DNA from: Aquimarina megaterium XH134 | GTDB taxonomy: Bacteria; Bacteroidota; Bacteroidia; Flavobacteriales; Flavobacteriaceae | Assembly (NCBI RefSeq): GCF_000520975.1 | Contig: NZ_JACB01000037.1 | Span: 60,728 to 124,727, forward strand | Reading direction: 5' to 3' | DNA: 64,000 nucleotides | Shown here: piece by piece, positions 43,872 to 53,100 of the stretch | How the letters are laid out: every line of letters starts with the position of its first letter | Numbering within the stretch: position 1 is the first letter of the stretch | Made by a program: the position numbers and the translations under genes | The notes under the pieces: generated by a model | The model's input: only the letters and a program-made list of their open reading frames with translations | The model's database searches: none | Told to the model about the DNA's origin: nothing

Positions 43872-44633
43872 ATGAAAATTGTAATATCTCCCGCTAAATC
43901 ATTAGATTTTGAAACTACATTACCAACTAAGCAGCATACGACTCCGACTTTTCTTACAGAAATAGAAAAGTTAAATGGTGTATTAAAGAAAAAAACACCC
44001 AAAAAATTGTCTGAGCTAATGAGTATAAGTGATAAGTTGGCACAACTTAATTGGCAACGTAATCAGGAGTTTCACCTTCCGTTTACAAAAGAAAATGCAA
44101 GACCTGCGGTATATTCGTTTAACGGAGATGTATATATCGGATTAGATGCGTATACTATTCCCGAAAAAAAATTAGATACATTACAAGATCAATTAAGAAT
44201 ACTTTCTGGATTGTACGGAGTTCTAAAACCTTTAGACCTAATGCAACCCTACCGTCTTGAGATGGGGACTAAGTTAAAAGTAGGGCGAAAAAATAATTTA
44301 TACGAGTTTTGGAAAAAAACAATTACCCAGTATTTTAATGATGAATTACAGGATGATGAATTATTTATTAACCTGGCAAGTAATGAATATTTTAGTGTAA
44401 TCGATAAAAAAGCATTAAAAGTACCTGTGATTACTCCACAATTTAAAGATTGGAAAGGAGACAAACTTAAAATGATAAGCTTCTTTGCCAAAAAAGCCAG
44501 AGGAATGATGGTTCGTTATATTATAGATACTGGTGCAGAAACTATTGAAGATTTAAAAGGGTTTAATTACGAAGGGTATGGGTTTAGTGAAGAATATACA
44601 ACTAAGCCTAATGAATTGGTTTTTGTACGATAA
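43872..44633 (+). CDS. yaaA: Peroxide stress protein YaaA
   Basis: A 253-aa protein of the YaaA (DUF328) family, which lowers free iron during peroxide stress and is OxyR-controlled in E. coli. Markers are MKIVISPAKSLDFET, PAVYSFNGDVYIGLDAYT, the RILSGLYGVLKPLDLMQPYRLEMG block and the ending FNYEGYGFSEEYT. The start is ATG at 43872, since the longer frame begins at a TTG inside the -7 box. A dyad upstream (43824-43841) may be the operator. Confidence 0.95.
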   Translation: MKIVISPAKSLDFETTLPTKQHTTPTFLTEIEKLNGVLKKKTPKKLSELMSISDKLAQLNWQRNQEFHLPFTKENARPAVYSFNGDVYIGLDAYTIPEKKLDTLQDQLRILSGLYGVLKPLDLMQPYRLEMGTKLKVGRKNNLYEFWKKTITQYFNDELQDDELFINLASNEYFSVIDKKALKVPVITPQFKDWKGDKLKMISFFAKKARGMMVRYIIDTGAETIEDLKGFNYEGYGFSEEYTTKPNELVFVR

Positions 44634-44694
44634 CTTTAAGGTAATTTTAATACATATGTTAGTATCGAAAATCTTCGATACGTTATTTAACAAT

Positions 44695-44853
44695 GAACTC
44701 ATCCTGAGTAGTGGTTTTAAGCCGAAAAGTTTGGCTTTTGTGCCATAATGAAGTTATTTTTTTCAGCATAGCCTTAGCTACGTTGAAAAAAATAACAAAA
44801 TTAGAGTGCAAAATGTGGATTTTGTAGGCAAAAGCATTATTCAGGATGAGTTC
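44695..44853. repeat. Long imperfect palindrome (about 159 bp)
   Basis: Outer arms GAACTCATCCTGA (44695-44707) and TCAGGATGAGTTC (44841-44853) are perfect complements, as are inner arms GTTATTTTTTTCA (44753-44765) and TGAAAAAAATAAC (44784-44796). The DNA between them is also largely complementary, so the whole folds into one long hairpin with an apex near 44775. No open frame is inside. It resembles a MITE or a long intergenic repeat more than a terminator. Confidence 0.8.
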
Positions 44854-44928
44854 AATTACTAACTTCCGTTTTCAAATGCATCTAATTTTAGTATCTTCAA
44901 CCCAGATATTAGTAACACAAATCATTAG

Positions 44929-45429
44929 ATGCAAAAAATTATCAATTTTCTCGACAGAGTTGGTGAGAAAATAGGAGTACTGGTTAGTTGGGTAGCAGCG
45001 TTACTGGCGATAGTCATTGGTCTTGATGTAATTATTCGCTATATCTTCAAGTTTACATATGTCTGGATGATCGAAATAGAGATTTATCTCTTCGGGATGA
45101 TATTTCTTTTAGCGTCTGGATATACCTTTAAATACGAGAAACATGTACGGGTAGATGTTTTTTATACCAAACTTTCTAGAAAAGGAAAAGCCTGGGTAGA
45201 TCTTTTAGGAGGAGCTCTTTTGCTTATTCCCTGGTGCTACGTAGTTATTGTTTCTTCTTGGTATTATGGGTTGTCTTCTTTTATGATAGGAGAAGGTTCT
45301 CCTCAACCAGGAGGCTTACCTGCCCTATACATACTTAAATTTTGTATTACTCTGGGGTTTGTTTTTCTGTTACTTCAAGGAATATCCCATATGTTGAAAT
45401 CAATTCAAATTATTTTTAATAAGAATTAG
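44929..45429 (+). CDS. TRAP transporter small permease (DctQ family)
   Basis: A 166-aa protein with four membrane segments and the DctQ hallmarks VLVSWVAALLAIVIGLDVIIR, FTYVWMIEIEIYLFGMIFLL and KYEKHVRVDVFYTKLSRKGK. It is the first gene of a TRAP (tripartite ATP-independent periplasmic) importer that uses an ion gradient. Two bases separate it from the large permease. Confidence 0.93.
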   Translation: MQKIINFLDRVGEKIGVLVSWVAALLAIVIGLDVIIRYIFKFTYVWMIEIEIYLFGMIFLLASGYTFKYEKHVRVDVFYTKLSRKGKAWVDLLGGALLLIPWCYVVIVSSWYYGLSSFMIGEGSPQPGGLPALYILKFCITLGFVFLLLQGISHMLKSIQIIFNKN

Positions 45430-45431
45430 AA

Positions 45432-46778
45432 ATGGAATACCTGGCAATACTACTATTTGTAATTATCTTCATTCTGATTCTAAGAGGATATCCGGTTGCT
45501 TTTACATTAGGAGGGATTTCGGTAGCCTTTGCTTTTGGGGTATCTATTTTTGCTCCAGAAGTGTTCCAGATGTCTACATTTTATTTGCTTCCTGCAAGAA
45601 TAATGGGCGTAGTTAATAACTATGTATTAATGGCAGTTCCTCTGTTTATTTTTATGGGAATTATGCTAGAAAAATCGGGCCTGGCAGAGAGTTTGTTAGA
45701 AACTATGGCAATGATGTTTGGACGTGTACGTGGTGGTTTGGCAATTTCTGTAGTGATTGTTGGCGCTTTACTTGCCGCATCTACCGGGATTGTGGGAGCA
45801 ACAGTTGTAACAATGGGATTAATAAGCCTGCCTACAATGCTTAAGCGAGGATACAAAACAGAACTTGCAACCGGAGTGATAGCATCGTCGGGAACATTAG
45901 GACAAATCATTCCACCATCGATTGTATTGGTGTTATTAGCAGACACAATCAATAGTTCGTCACGAGGATCGGCCTCTGTAGATGTAGGAGCATTATTTTC
46001 TGCAGCACTACTACCAGGTTTGATATTGGTAGGATTATATATTGTCTATATTTTAATAAAGTCTTTTATTCATAAAGAAGATGCACCCAGTATTCCTGCA
46101 GAAGAGATTGCAGCATTTAAAGGGGCTAATTTTACTTCAAAAATTCTAAAAGTACTCTTCTTGCCAATACTCTTAATAGTATTAGTATTGGGGTCTATTT
46201 TTACAGGAATAGCTTCTCCAACAGAAGCTTCTGCTATCGGAGCTATTGGTGCAACCCTATTAACTGTAATTCAAAAAAAGTTTTCGTTTAAAATTCTAAA
46301 AGAAGTAGCTCAGGAAACTACAAAACTAACATCGATGGTGTTTTTTATTCTTTTAGGAGCAACGACATTTACCTTAGTGTTCAGAACGTTAGGAGGGGAT
46401 GCATATCTGCAAGAATTGATTATGTCATCTAATTTAACACCTCTTATGTTTTTGCTATTAGTGATGGTAGTGATTTTTATTGCAGGCTTTTTTATTGATT
46501 TTATTGAAATCGTTTTTATTATAGTGCCAGTAGTAACTCCTATTTTTAATGCTTTTGGTATGGATATGTTGTGGGTCGGGATTTTAATAGCACTAAATCT
46601 GCAAACGTCGTTTTTAACACCACCATTTGGCTTTGCTTTATTTTATCTTAAAGGTGTGGCACCGGATCATGTAAAAACCAGTCAGATTTATAAAGGAATT
46701 ATACCATTTATCATCATTCAATTAATTATTGTTGGTGTAGTTGTATTTTTTCCTGAAATTATTTTTATATCAAAATAG
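45432..46778 (+). CDS. TRAP transporter large permease (DctM family)
   Basis: A 448-aa protein with about twelve membrane segments. DctM motifs are present: MAVPLFIFMGIMLEKSG, STGIVGATVVTMGLISLPTM, GQIIPPSIVLVLLAD and the C-terminal LTPPFGFALFYLKGVAP. It forms the ion-coupled channel with the small permease encoded just upstream and works with the binding protein encoded 58 bp downstream. Confidence 0.95.
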   Translation: MEYLAILLFVIIFILILRGYPVAFTLGGISVAFAFGVSIFAPEVFQMSTFYLLPARIMGVVNNYVLMAVPLFIFMGIMLEKSGLAESLLETMAMMFGRVRGGLAISVVIVGALLAASTGIVGATVVTMGLISLPTMLKRGYKTELATGVIASSGTLGQIIPPSIVLVLLADTINSSSRGSASVDVGALFSAALLPGLILVGLYIVYILIKSFIHKEDAPSIPAEEIAAFKGANFTSKILKVLFLPILLIVLVLGSIFTGIASPTEASAIGAIGATLLTVIQKKFSFKILKEVAQETTKLTSMVFFILLGATTFTLVFRTLGGDAYLQELIMSSNLTPLMFLLLVMVVIFIAGFFIDFIEIVFIIVPVVTPIFNAFGMDMLWVGILIALNLQTSFLTPPFGFALFYLKGVAPDHVKTSQIYKGIIPFIIIQLIIVGVVVFFPEIIFISK

Positions 46779-46836
46779 AATACTAACATAGATCCTTTAG
46801 AAACGATAAAAGAATATCCTTTTTCTATTTCTAAAG

Positions 46837-47994
46837 ATGTTTAATAATATAGTACTAAGTCTTATGAAATTTGTTATCATTCAAAAACATAAAATGTTAA
46901 GGTATTTGACCTTAGTAGCCACTGTAGTGTTATTTCTTTCTTGTTTGGGAGATCCACCGGCAAGTATGCGTACTACTTCGTATGATGTGACTAAGCCAGA
47001 CAAAGTGTTTTATTGGAAAATGACGACTACCTGGCCACCAAATTTTCCTGTAGTAGGCGAAGTTGCAGAGAAATACTCAGAATGGGTAGACGAATTGTCT
47101 AATGGGCAGATAAAAATAAAAGTATATGGTGGAGGAGAATTAGTACCTCCGCTAGAAGCTTTTGATGTAGTATCCCAAGGAACTATTGAAATGGGGTGTG
47201 GAGCAGCGTATTATTGGGCAGGAAAGACCCCCGCAGCACAGTTTTTTGCAGCCGTACCATTTGGGATGAATAGCCAACAGATTACCTCCTGGCTAGAAAC
47301 AGGAGGAGGGTATGAATTATGGAAAAAGACATACGCCAAATTTAACCTTGTACCATTTATGGGAGGAAATACGGGAGTACAGATGGGAGGATGGTTTAAC
47401 CGGGAAATCAATTCTGTAGAAGATTTTAAAGGATTAAAAATGCGCTTACCAGGAATTGGAGGAAAAGTACTAGAAAAAGCTGGTGGAGCAGCAGTTTTGG
47501 TTGCAGGTAGCGAGGTGTATACAAGCTTAGAAAGGGGAGTTATCGATGCTACCGAATGGATTGGCCCGTATCACGATTATAAAATGGGATTTCATAAAAT
47601 TGCAAAATATTATTATACGCCAGGATGGCATGAGACTGGTTCGCAACTTGAGTTTTTTATTAATAAGAACCTATACGATGGTTTGCCACCACATCTACAA
47701 GCCGTTTTAGAAGCGGCTTCTAAACGGGCACAAGTATGGGTTTTGGCAGAGTTTGATAGACAAAACGGTATTTATCTCGATAAGTTAGTACATGAAGAAG
47801 GTGTTGAGATTCGTGAATTTTCTAAAGAAACTTTGGATGCTTTGCGAGGATTTACCGATGAAGCCATCCAGGAAATGATAGGAGATGATCCGCTTTCTAA
47901 AGAAGTATATGAGAGCTATTCTAGTTTTCAAAAAAAGATCTCCAAATGGTCCGAAGTAACAGAAAAAGCGTATTATAATAAAATACAGAAGTAA
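46837..47994 (+). CDS. TRAP substrate-binding lipoprotein, 2-oxo-acid (TakP-like) type
   Basis: A binding protein with a lipobox (LFLSC), so it is tethered rather than free as in many Proteobacteria. The start may be 46837, 46864 or 46894; the shortest still carries a full lipoprotein signal. The mature part has TTTWPPNFPVVGEVAEKY, NTGVQMGGWFNREINSVED, DATEWIGPYHDYKMGFHKIA and YYYTPGWHETGSQLEFFIN. These closely follow the TakP 2-oxo-acid-binding pattern as I recall it, including the Arg-Trp site region. A perfect palindromic terminator follows. Confidence 0.9.
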   Translation: MFNNIVLSLMKFVIIQKHKMLRYLTLVATVVLFLSCLGDPPASMRTTSYDVTKPDKVFYWKMTTTWPPNFPVVGEVAEKYSEWVDELSNGQIKIKVYGGGELVPPLEAFDVVSQGTIEMGCGAAYYWAGKTPAAQFFAAVPFGMNSQQITSWLETGGGYELWKKTYAKFNLVPFMGGNTGVQMGGWFNREINSVEDFKGLKMRLPGIGGKVLEKAGGAAVLVAGSEVYTSLERGVIDATEWIGPYHDYKMGFHKIAKYYYTPGWHETGSQLEFFINKNLYDGLPPHLQAVLEAASKRAQVWVLAEFDRQNGIYLDKLVHEEGVEIREFSKETLDALRGFTDEAIQEMIGDDPLSKEVYESYSSFQKKISKWSEVTEKAYYNKIQK

Positions 47995-47998
47995 TCAA

Positions 47999-48034
47999 AA
48001 AACCGTTTCAGAGAAATTTCTCTGAAACGGTTTT
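47999..48034. terminator. Bidirectional intrinsic terminator
   Basis: A perfect 36-bp palindrome (18 bp each side; arms start AAAACCGTTTCAGAGAAA) between the TRAP operon and the convergent lipoprotein gene. Confidence 0.92.
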
Positions 48035-48058
48035 CCTTATCAATTATGATGGTAATTA

Positions 48059-48883
48059 TTAAAGCGTGAAGTTTTCTTCTACATCCAAGTCTATAGTCGT
48101 AACATTTCCTTCAGAATCAGTTTGTGTTGCTACATTGTCGCAGGTTCCATCACCGTAATTTAAGGTAATGGTTGATGCATTTTCACTCGTTACAAGAATA
48201 CCACTTACAACATATTTACAGTCATTTTCTACTCTCATAGGAGTGGTAGTTTTAGAAGTATATAATTCTCCACTACTAAACTCAGCTTTAGTGTCCATAT
48301 TAATAAGAGTATATGATTCGGCAGATTCTTCATTAATTAGGATTTCAACCGAAGTCGTATTCTTACTTACCACAGAAAGCCCATCATCCCAGATAAACTT
48401 ATAATCAGAATCGGTAACAAATTTTTTGTCTAGTATATTGTATGTGGCAATAGAGCTTCCACTTACCGTTATACCATTAAAAGAAAAGTTCTCTAAGGTG
48501 TATGTTATATCAAATGCTAATTCCCCAGAAGCTTCTTTCATTTTATAGCTTAATAAAATTGTACCCGAAATAGCTTTTCCATCAGGAGACGTACAATTTT
48601 CACCAAAAGTGATAGTAGCAGTTCCTCCGGTTTCTGTTAACTCAGAGGTAAGGGTGACACAATCATTAGAACTATTCTTTAGACTACGACTAGCATTAGA
48701 CGGATCATTCATGGTGCCTTGTACTGCAGCGTTAATTTCTCGATTCGCAGACCTCACATCTTTATATTTGGCCGAGGTGGTAACCAGATTTGTTTCATTT
48801 GCGTTGTCATCGTCACTGCTACAACTAAACAAAAAAGCAGTAGCTACCAAAATACTTGCGAAAGCAATAATTCTGTTTTTCAT
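48059..48883 (-). CDS. Lipoprotein of unknown function (paralogue A)
   Basis: The start is taken at 48883 (MKNRIIAFASILVATAFLFSC), giving about 274 aa; an upstream TTG start would place non-signal residues first. After the lipobox comes SSDDDNANE and a helix-like region YKDVRSANREINAAVQGTM. The rest is beta-rich with two similar strand-loop elements and ends CKYVVSGILVTSENASTITLNYGDGTCDN. It is clearly paralogous to the next gene. Function unknown; probably cell-surface or periplasmic. Confidence 0.8.
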   Translation of the reverse strand: MKNRIIAFASILVATAFLFSCSSDDDNANETNLVTTSAKYKDVRSANREINAAVQGTMNDPSNASRSLKNSSNDCVTLTSELTETGGTATITFGENCTSPDGKAISGTILLSYKMKEASGELAFDITYTLENFSFNGITVSGSSIATYNILDKKFVTDSDYKFIWDDGLSVVSKNTTSVEILINEESAESYTLINMDTKAEFSSGELYTSKTTTPMRVENDCKYVVSGILVTSENASTITLNYGDGTCDNVATQTDSEGNVTTIDLDVEENFTL

Positions 48884-49022
48884 AAGAAAATAATTAAAAA
48901 ATAAAAGGTTTATATATAAATTTACTGAGGGGTATTGGGCGGCAAACTTAACCAATACAAGTAATGAGAGGTACTAATCCTATGTTAAAGTTTTTTTTAG
49001 ATCCTTTTCGTGATATAACAAA

Positions 49023-49053
49023 AAAACGTTTTAGAAAATTTCTAAAACGTTTT
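49023..49053 (-). terminator. Intrinsic terminator of lipoprotein paralogue B
   Basis: AAAACGTTTTAGAAA (49023-49037) pairs with TTTCTAAAACGTTTT (49039-49053). It lies 22 bp after the stop of the gene at 49075. Confidence 0.85.
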
Positions 49054-49074
49054 AATTCTTTTTGTGGGGTCTTA

Positions 49075-49914
49075 CTATAATTCTATAGTAGTTTCATTGC
49101 CATCTGCATCAGTCTGGATAGCAATATTGTCACATTCTCCATCACCATAATTCAACGTAATAACCGCACTATTTTCTGTAGTTACCATCACACCACTCAC
49201 AGTATATTGGCATGAACTTTCGTCGCGTAAAGGAGTTGTAATCTCTACAGCAAATCGATCACCGTTACTAAACTGAGTGATGCTACTACCTGTAGTTAAG
49301 CTATAAAAAATTAGATTAGGTGGTGTATCCGGATTACTGTTTCCTGGGAAAGACTCTGTCTCAAAATTTGTTTTACTAGTTGCAGAAAGCCCATCTTTCC
49401 ATGCAAATGTAAAATCAGAATTTGTAGTAAATTTGGTGTTTCCAGTATCACTGTTAAAAGAAAATATAGTAGTTGCAGTCCCGCTCACAGTAATATCTTT
49501 ATAGACGATCTTATCCAGGGTATAACTAATTTCTATTTTACTCTCTGCATCGAGTTGAAGACTAAAACTCATCTGAATACTACCAGAAATTACTTCACCA
49601 TTAGGTAATTCACAATTATCCCCAAAATCGATAGTAACAGTTTTCTTTTCATCTGTTACTTCAGAAGTAATTGTTGCACACTCAGGTGTTTTTATATTAG
49701 AAAAAGATTTATTACCAATATTAGTTTCGGTGTTGAAAACATTTTCTACCACAGAGTTGATTTCATCATTAGCAGCTGTGATGTCTTTGTATTGTTTAGA
49801 AGTCGTAACCGCAGTAGTTGGTATTTGTGTCTCGTCGTCGTCATTACTACAGCTAAGTAAGAAGCTACAGGTTATGAATAACAGGCCTGCATAGGCAAAA
49901 ACTCTTTTTTTCAT
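49075..49914 (-). CDS. Lipoprotein of unknown function (paralogue B)
   Basis: A 279-aa lipoprotein (lipobox in LLSCSNDDD). It shares with paralogue A the segments YKDITAANDEINSVVENV, CATITSEVTDEKKTVTIDFGDNCELPNGE and CQYTVSGVMVTTENSAVITLNYGDGECDN. Four cysteines are at matching places, probably as disulfides. It has its own terminator between the two genes, so they are separate transcripts from a tandem duplication. Confidence 0.8.
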   Translation of the reverse strand: MKKRVFAYAGLLFITCSFLLSCSNDDDETQIPTTAVTTSKQYKDITAANDEINSVVENVFNTETNIGNKSFSNIKTPECATITSEVTDEKKTVTIDFGDNCELPNGEVISGSIQMSFSLQLDAESKIEISYTLDKIVYKDITVSGTATTIFSFNSDTGNTKFTTNSDFTFAWKDGLSATSKTNFETESFPGNSNPDTPPNLIFYSLTTGSSITQFSNGDRFAVEITTPLRDESSCQYTVSGVMVTTENSAVITLNYGDGECDNIAIQTDADGNETTIEL

Positions 49915-50120
49915 TGTTAAAGGCTTTAATTAATAAATTGAAAAATTGTTTTGGGACGTATGATCAGTAAACGATTATAACTTACAGAATCTTATAAAGA
50001 GTGTAGTTAATTTGTGTTAAGGTTATGTTATAAGATGTTATATAAGATGCTGAATTGGAGACAGAAGATTGTTAAGCATATCACAGATTGGTTTTATTTA
50101 TATCAATTTTAACATTACTG

Positions 50121-50167
50121 TTGCACAGCATTTTTGTTATGAATATCTTCGTAGCGAATGTTCGCTA
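50121..50167 (+). promoter_or_regulatory. pyc promoter with dyad at the start site
   Basis: TTG (50121-50123), 20-bp spacer, TATCTTCG (50144-50151; one mismatch to TAnnTTTG). It is followed at once by TAGCGAA-TG-TTCGCTA (50152-50167), a perfect 7-bp dyad covering the expected start of transcription. Confidence 0.6.
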
Positions 50168-50195
50168 AAAATGGTTTTAACTCATAATTTATATC

Positions 50196-53100
50196 ATGCA
50201 AATCAAAAAAGTTTTAGTAGCTAATCGAGGGGAAATTGCAATCCGTATTTTTAGAGCTTGTACAGAAATTGGATTAGAAACAGTAGGAGTGTATACCTAC
50301 GAAGATCGATATTCTTTACACAGGTATAAGGCAGATGAGGCATATCAGATTGGTGAAAATAATGAACCATTAAAGCCCTATTTAAATGTAGAGGCTATTA
50401 TAAAGGTTGCCAAAAGCAATAATGTAGATGCAATTCATCCTGGGTATGGATTTCTTTCTGAGAATGCAGAATTTGCACAACAATGTTTAGAAAATGATAT
50501 TATATTCATCGGACCCAAAGTATCGGTTTTACGTTCTCTGGGGGATAAGATTACCGCTAAAAAAGTGGCGATCGAGAATGATATTCCTATCATAGAAAGT
50601 AACAAAGAGGATCTTACAGATGTAAAAATAGCATTAAAAGAAGCTAAACGTATTGGGTATCCGGTAATGCTTAAAGCTGCTTCTGGAGGTGGTGGCCGAG
50701 GGATGCGAGTGATTCGAAATGATGAAGAGCTCGAAAAAGCATACCCAGAATCACGAAGAGAAGCCTTAAATGCTTTTGGAGATGATACCGTATTTCTAGA
50801 GAAGTTTGTAGAGAACCCAAAACATATCGAAATACAAATCGTGGCAGATCATCATGGTAATATGGTACATCTTTTTGAACGTGATTGTTCGGTACAACGA
50901 CGCTATCAAAAAGTAATCGAATATGCTCCTTCTTTTGGAGTATCCGAATCTATAAAACAGGATTTGTATAGGTATGCTCTTGCAATATGTAAAGCAGTAG
51001 ATTATAATAATATCGGTACTGTAGAATTTTTGGTTGATGAAGATCAAAGTATTTATTTTATTGAAGTAAATCCTCGTGTACAGGTAGAACACACGGTGAC
51101 AGAAATTGTAACAGGAATAGACCTGATCAAAGCTCAGGTATTTATTGCAGGAGGATATAAATTATCTGATAAGCAGATTAAAATTGAAAGTCAGGAGAGC
51201 ATAAAAACAACAGGATTTGCACTACAATGTAGGATTACAACAGAAGATCCCGAGAATGATTTTAAACCCGATTATGGGACTATTACAACTTATCGTAGTG
51301 CTTCTGGATTTGGGATTCGGTTAGATGCTGGTAGTGTGTATCAGGGAGTAACTATTTCACCATTCTTTGACTCGATGTTGGTTAAAATTTCGGCAAATAG
51401 TAGAACTCTTGATGGCGCATGTAGAAAAATGTTAAGAGCGCTGTCTGAGTTTAGAATACGTGGTGTAAAAACCAATATGCCGTTTTTAGCAAATATCCTA
51501 AGACACGAAACCTTCAGAAAAGGAGAGGTAACCGTTAATTTTATTCAGAATACTAAATCATTATTCACGATTAAAGAACCTCGTAATCGAGCAACCAAAT
51601 TAGCTAATTTCTTAGGAGATATTATCGTAAATGGTAATCCCGATGTTAAAAAGATTGACCATACCAAAACTTTTGTAGTACCTACGGTTCCAAAATTTGA
51701 TGAAACCTCGGGATATATAAAAGGAACCAAAGATTTACTTACCGAATTAGGACCAGAGAAGTTTGCAGCATGGCTCAAGAATGAAAAGAAAATTCATTTT
51801 ACAGATACTACAATGCGTGATGCGCATCAAAGTTTATTGGCAACCAGAATGCGTACCTATGATATGATTAAAGTGGCAGAAGGATTTGCTAAAAATCATC
51901 CCGAAATCTTTAGTATGGAAGTTTGGGGAGGAGCTACTTTTGATGTCTGCCTTCGTTTCCTTAAAGAAAATCCGTGGGAAAGACTTCGTTCGCTACGAGA
52001 AGCAATGCCCAATCTATTGCTTCAAATGTTGATTCGTGGCTCTAATGGAGTGGGATATACAGCATACCCCGATAATTTGATAGGGAAATTTGTAGAACAA
52101 TCCTGGGAGAATGGAGTAGATGTATTTCGAATTTTTGATTCCTTAAACTGGATGAAATCCATAGCACCCTGTATCGAACATGTGCGTACCAGAACACAGG
52201 GCCTTGCCGAAGGTTCCTTATGTTATACAGGAGATATTTTAGACCCAAATCGAACGAAGTATACTCTCGATTATTATATTCGACTGGCCAAAGATATCGA
52301 AAATGCAGGAGCACATATTCTGGGAATCAAAGATATGGCAGGATTGCTAAAACCATATGCCGCTTATGAATTGGTTTCGGCATTAAAATCCGAAATTAAT
52401 ATCCCTATACATCTGCATACTCATGATACTTCTTCGGTACAATCGGCAACTTATCTTAAAGCAATTGAAGCAGGTGTAGATGTTGTAGATGTTGCTTTAG
52501 GAGGATTATCAGGGCTAACAGCACAACCTAATTTTAATGCAATAACAGAAATGATGAGATTTCATGAGCGTGAGAATGTTATGGATATCTCTAAATTAAA
52601 TGAGTATTCTAATTACTGGGAGGCTGTACGAGAATATTATTATGTTTTCGAGTCTGGACTAAAAGCAGGAACAGGAGAAGTATATCAACACGAAATCCCA
52701 GGAGGACAATACTCTAACTTAAAACCACAAGCACAGGGATTAGGATTAGCAGATCGCTTTCATGAAATTACTAAAATGTACGGAGAGGTAAATGAGCTTT
52801 TTGGAGATATTGTGAAGGTAACACCAAGCTCTAAAGTAGTGGGGGATATGGCGCAATATCTGGTGAGTAATAACCTAACGATAGAAGATGTAAAAGAACG
52901 GGGAGATACTATTTCATATCCACAATCGGTGGTTAGTTTGTTTAAAGGAGAATTAGGGCAGCCCGTTGGCGAATTCCCAAAAGACCTTCAGAAATCAATT
53001 CTAAAAGATCAAAAACCGTTTACAAACAGACCCAATGCACATCTGGAACCTGTTGATTTTGAAACCGAATTTACAGAGTTTGTCAAAATATTCAAAAAAG

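Noticed and set aside
44640..44853. Long palindrome as a simple terminator of yaaA
   Set aside because: It is far longer than other terminators here, its arms are interrupted, and no T-run follows the apex-proximal stem in a useful position.
48609..48893. 94-codon plus-strand frame inside lipoprotein paralogue A
   Set aside because: Antisense to a gene with a clear lipoprotein signal and a paralogue; the product looks like a shadow.
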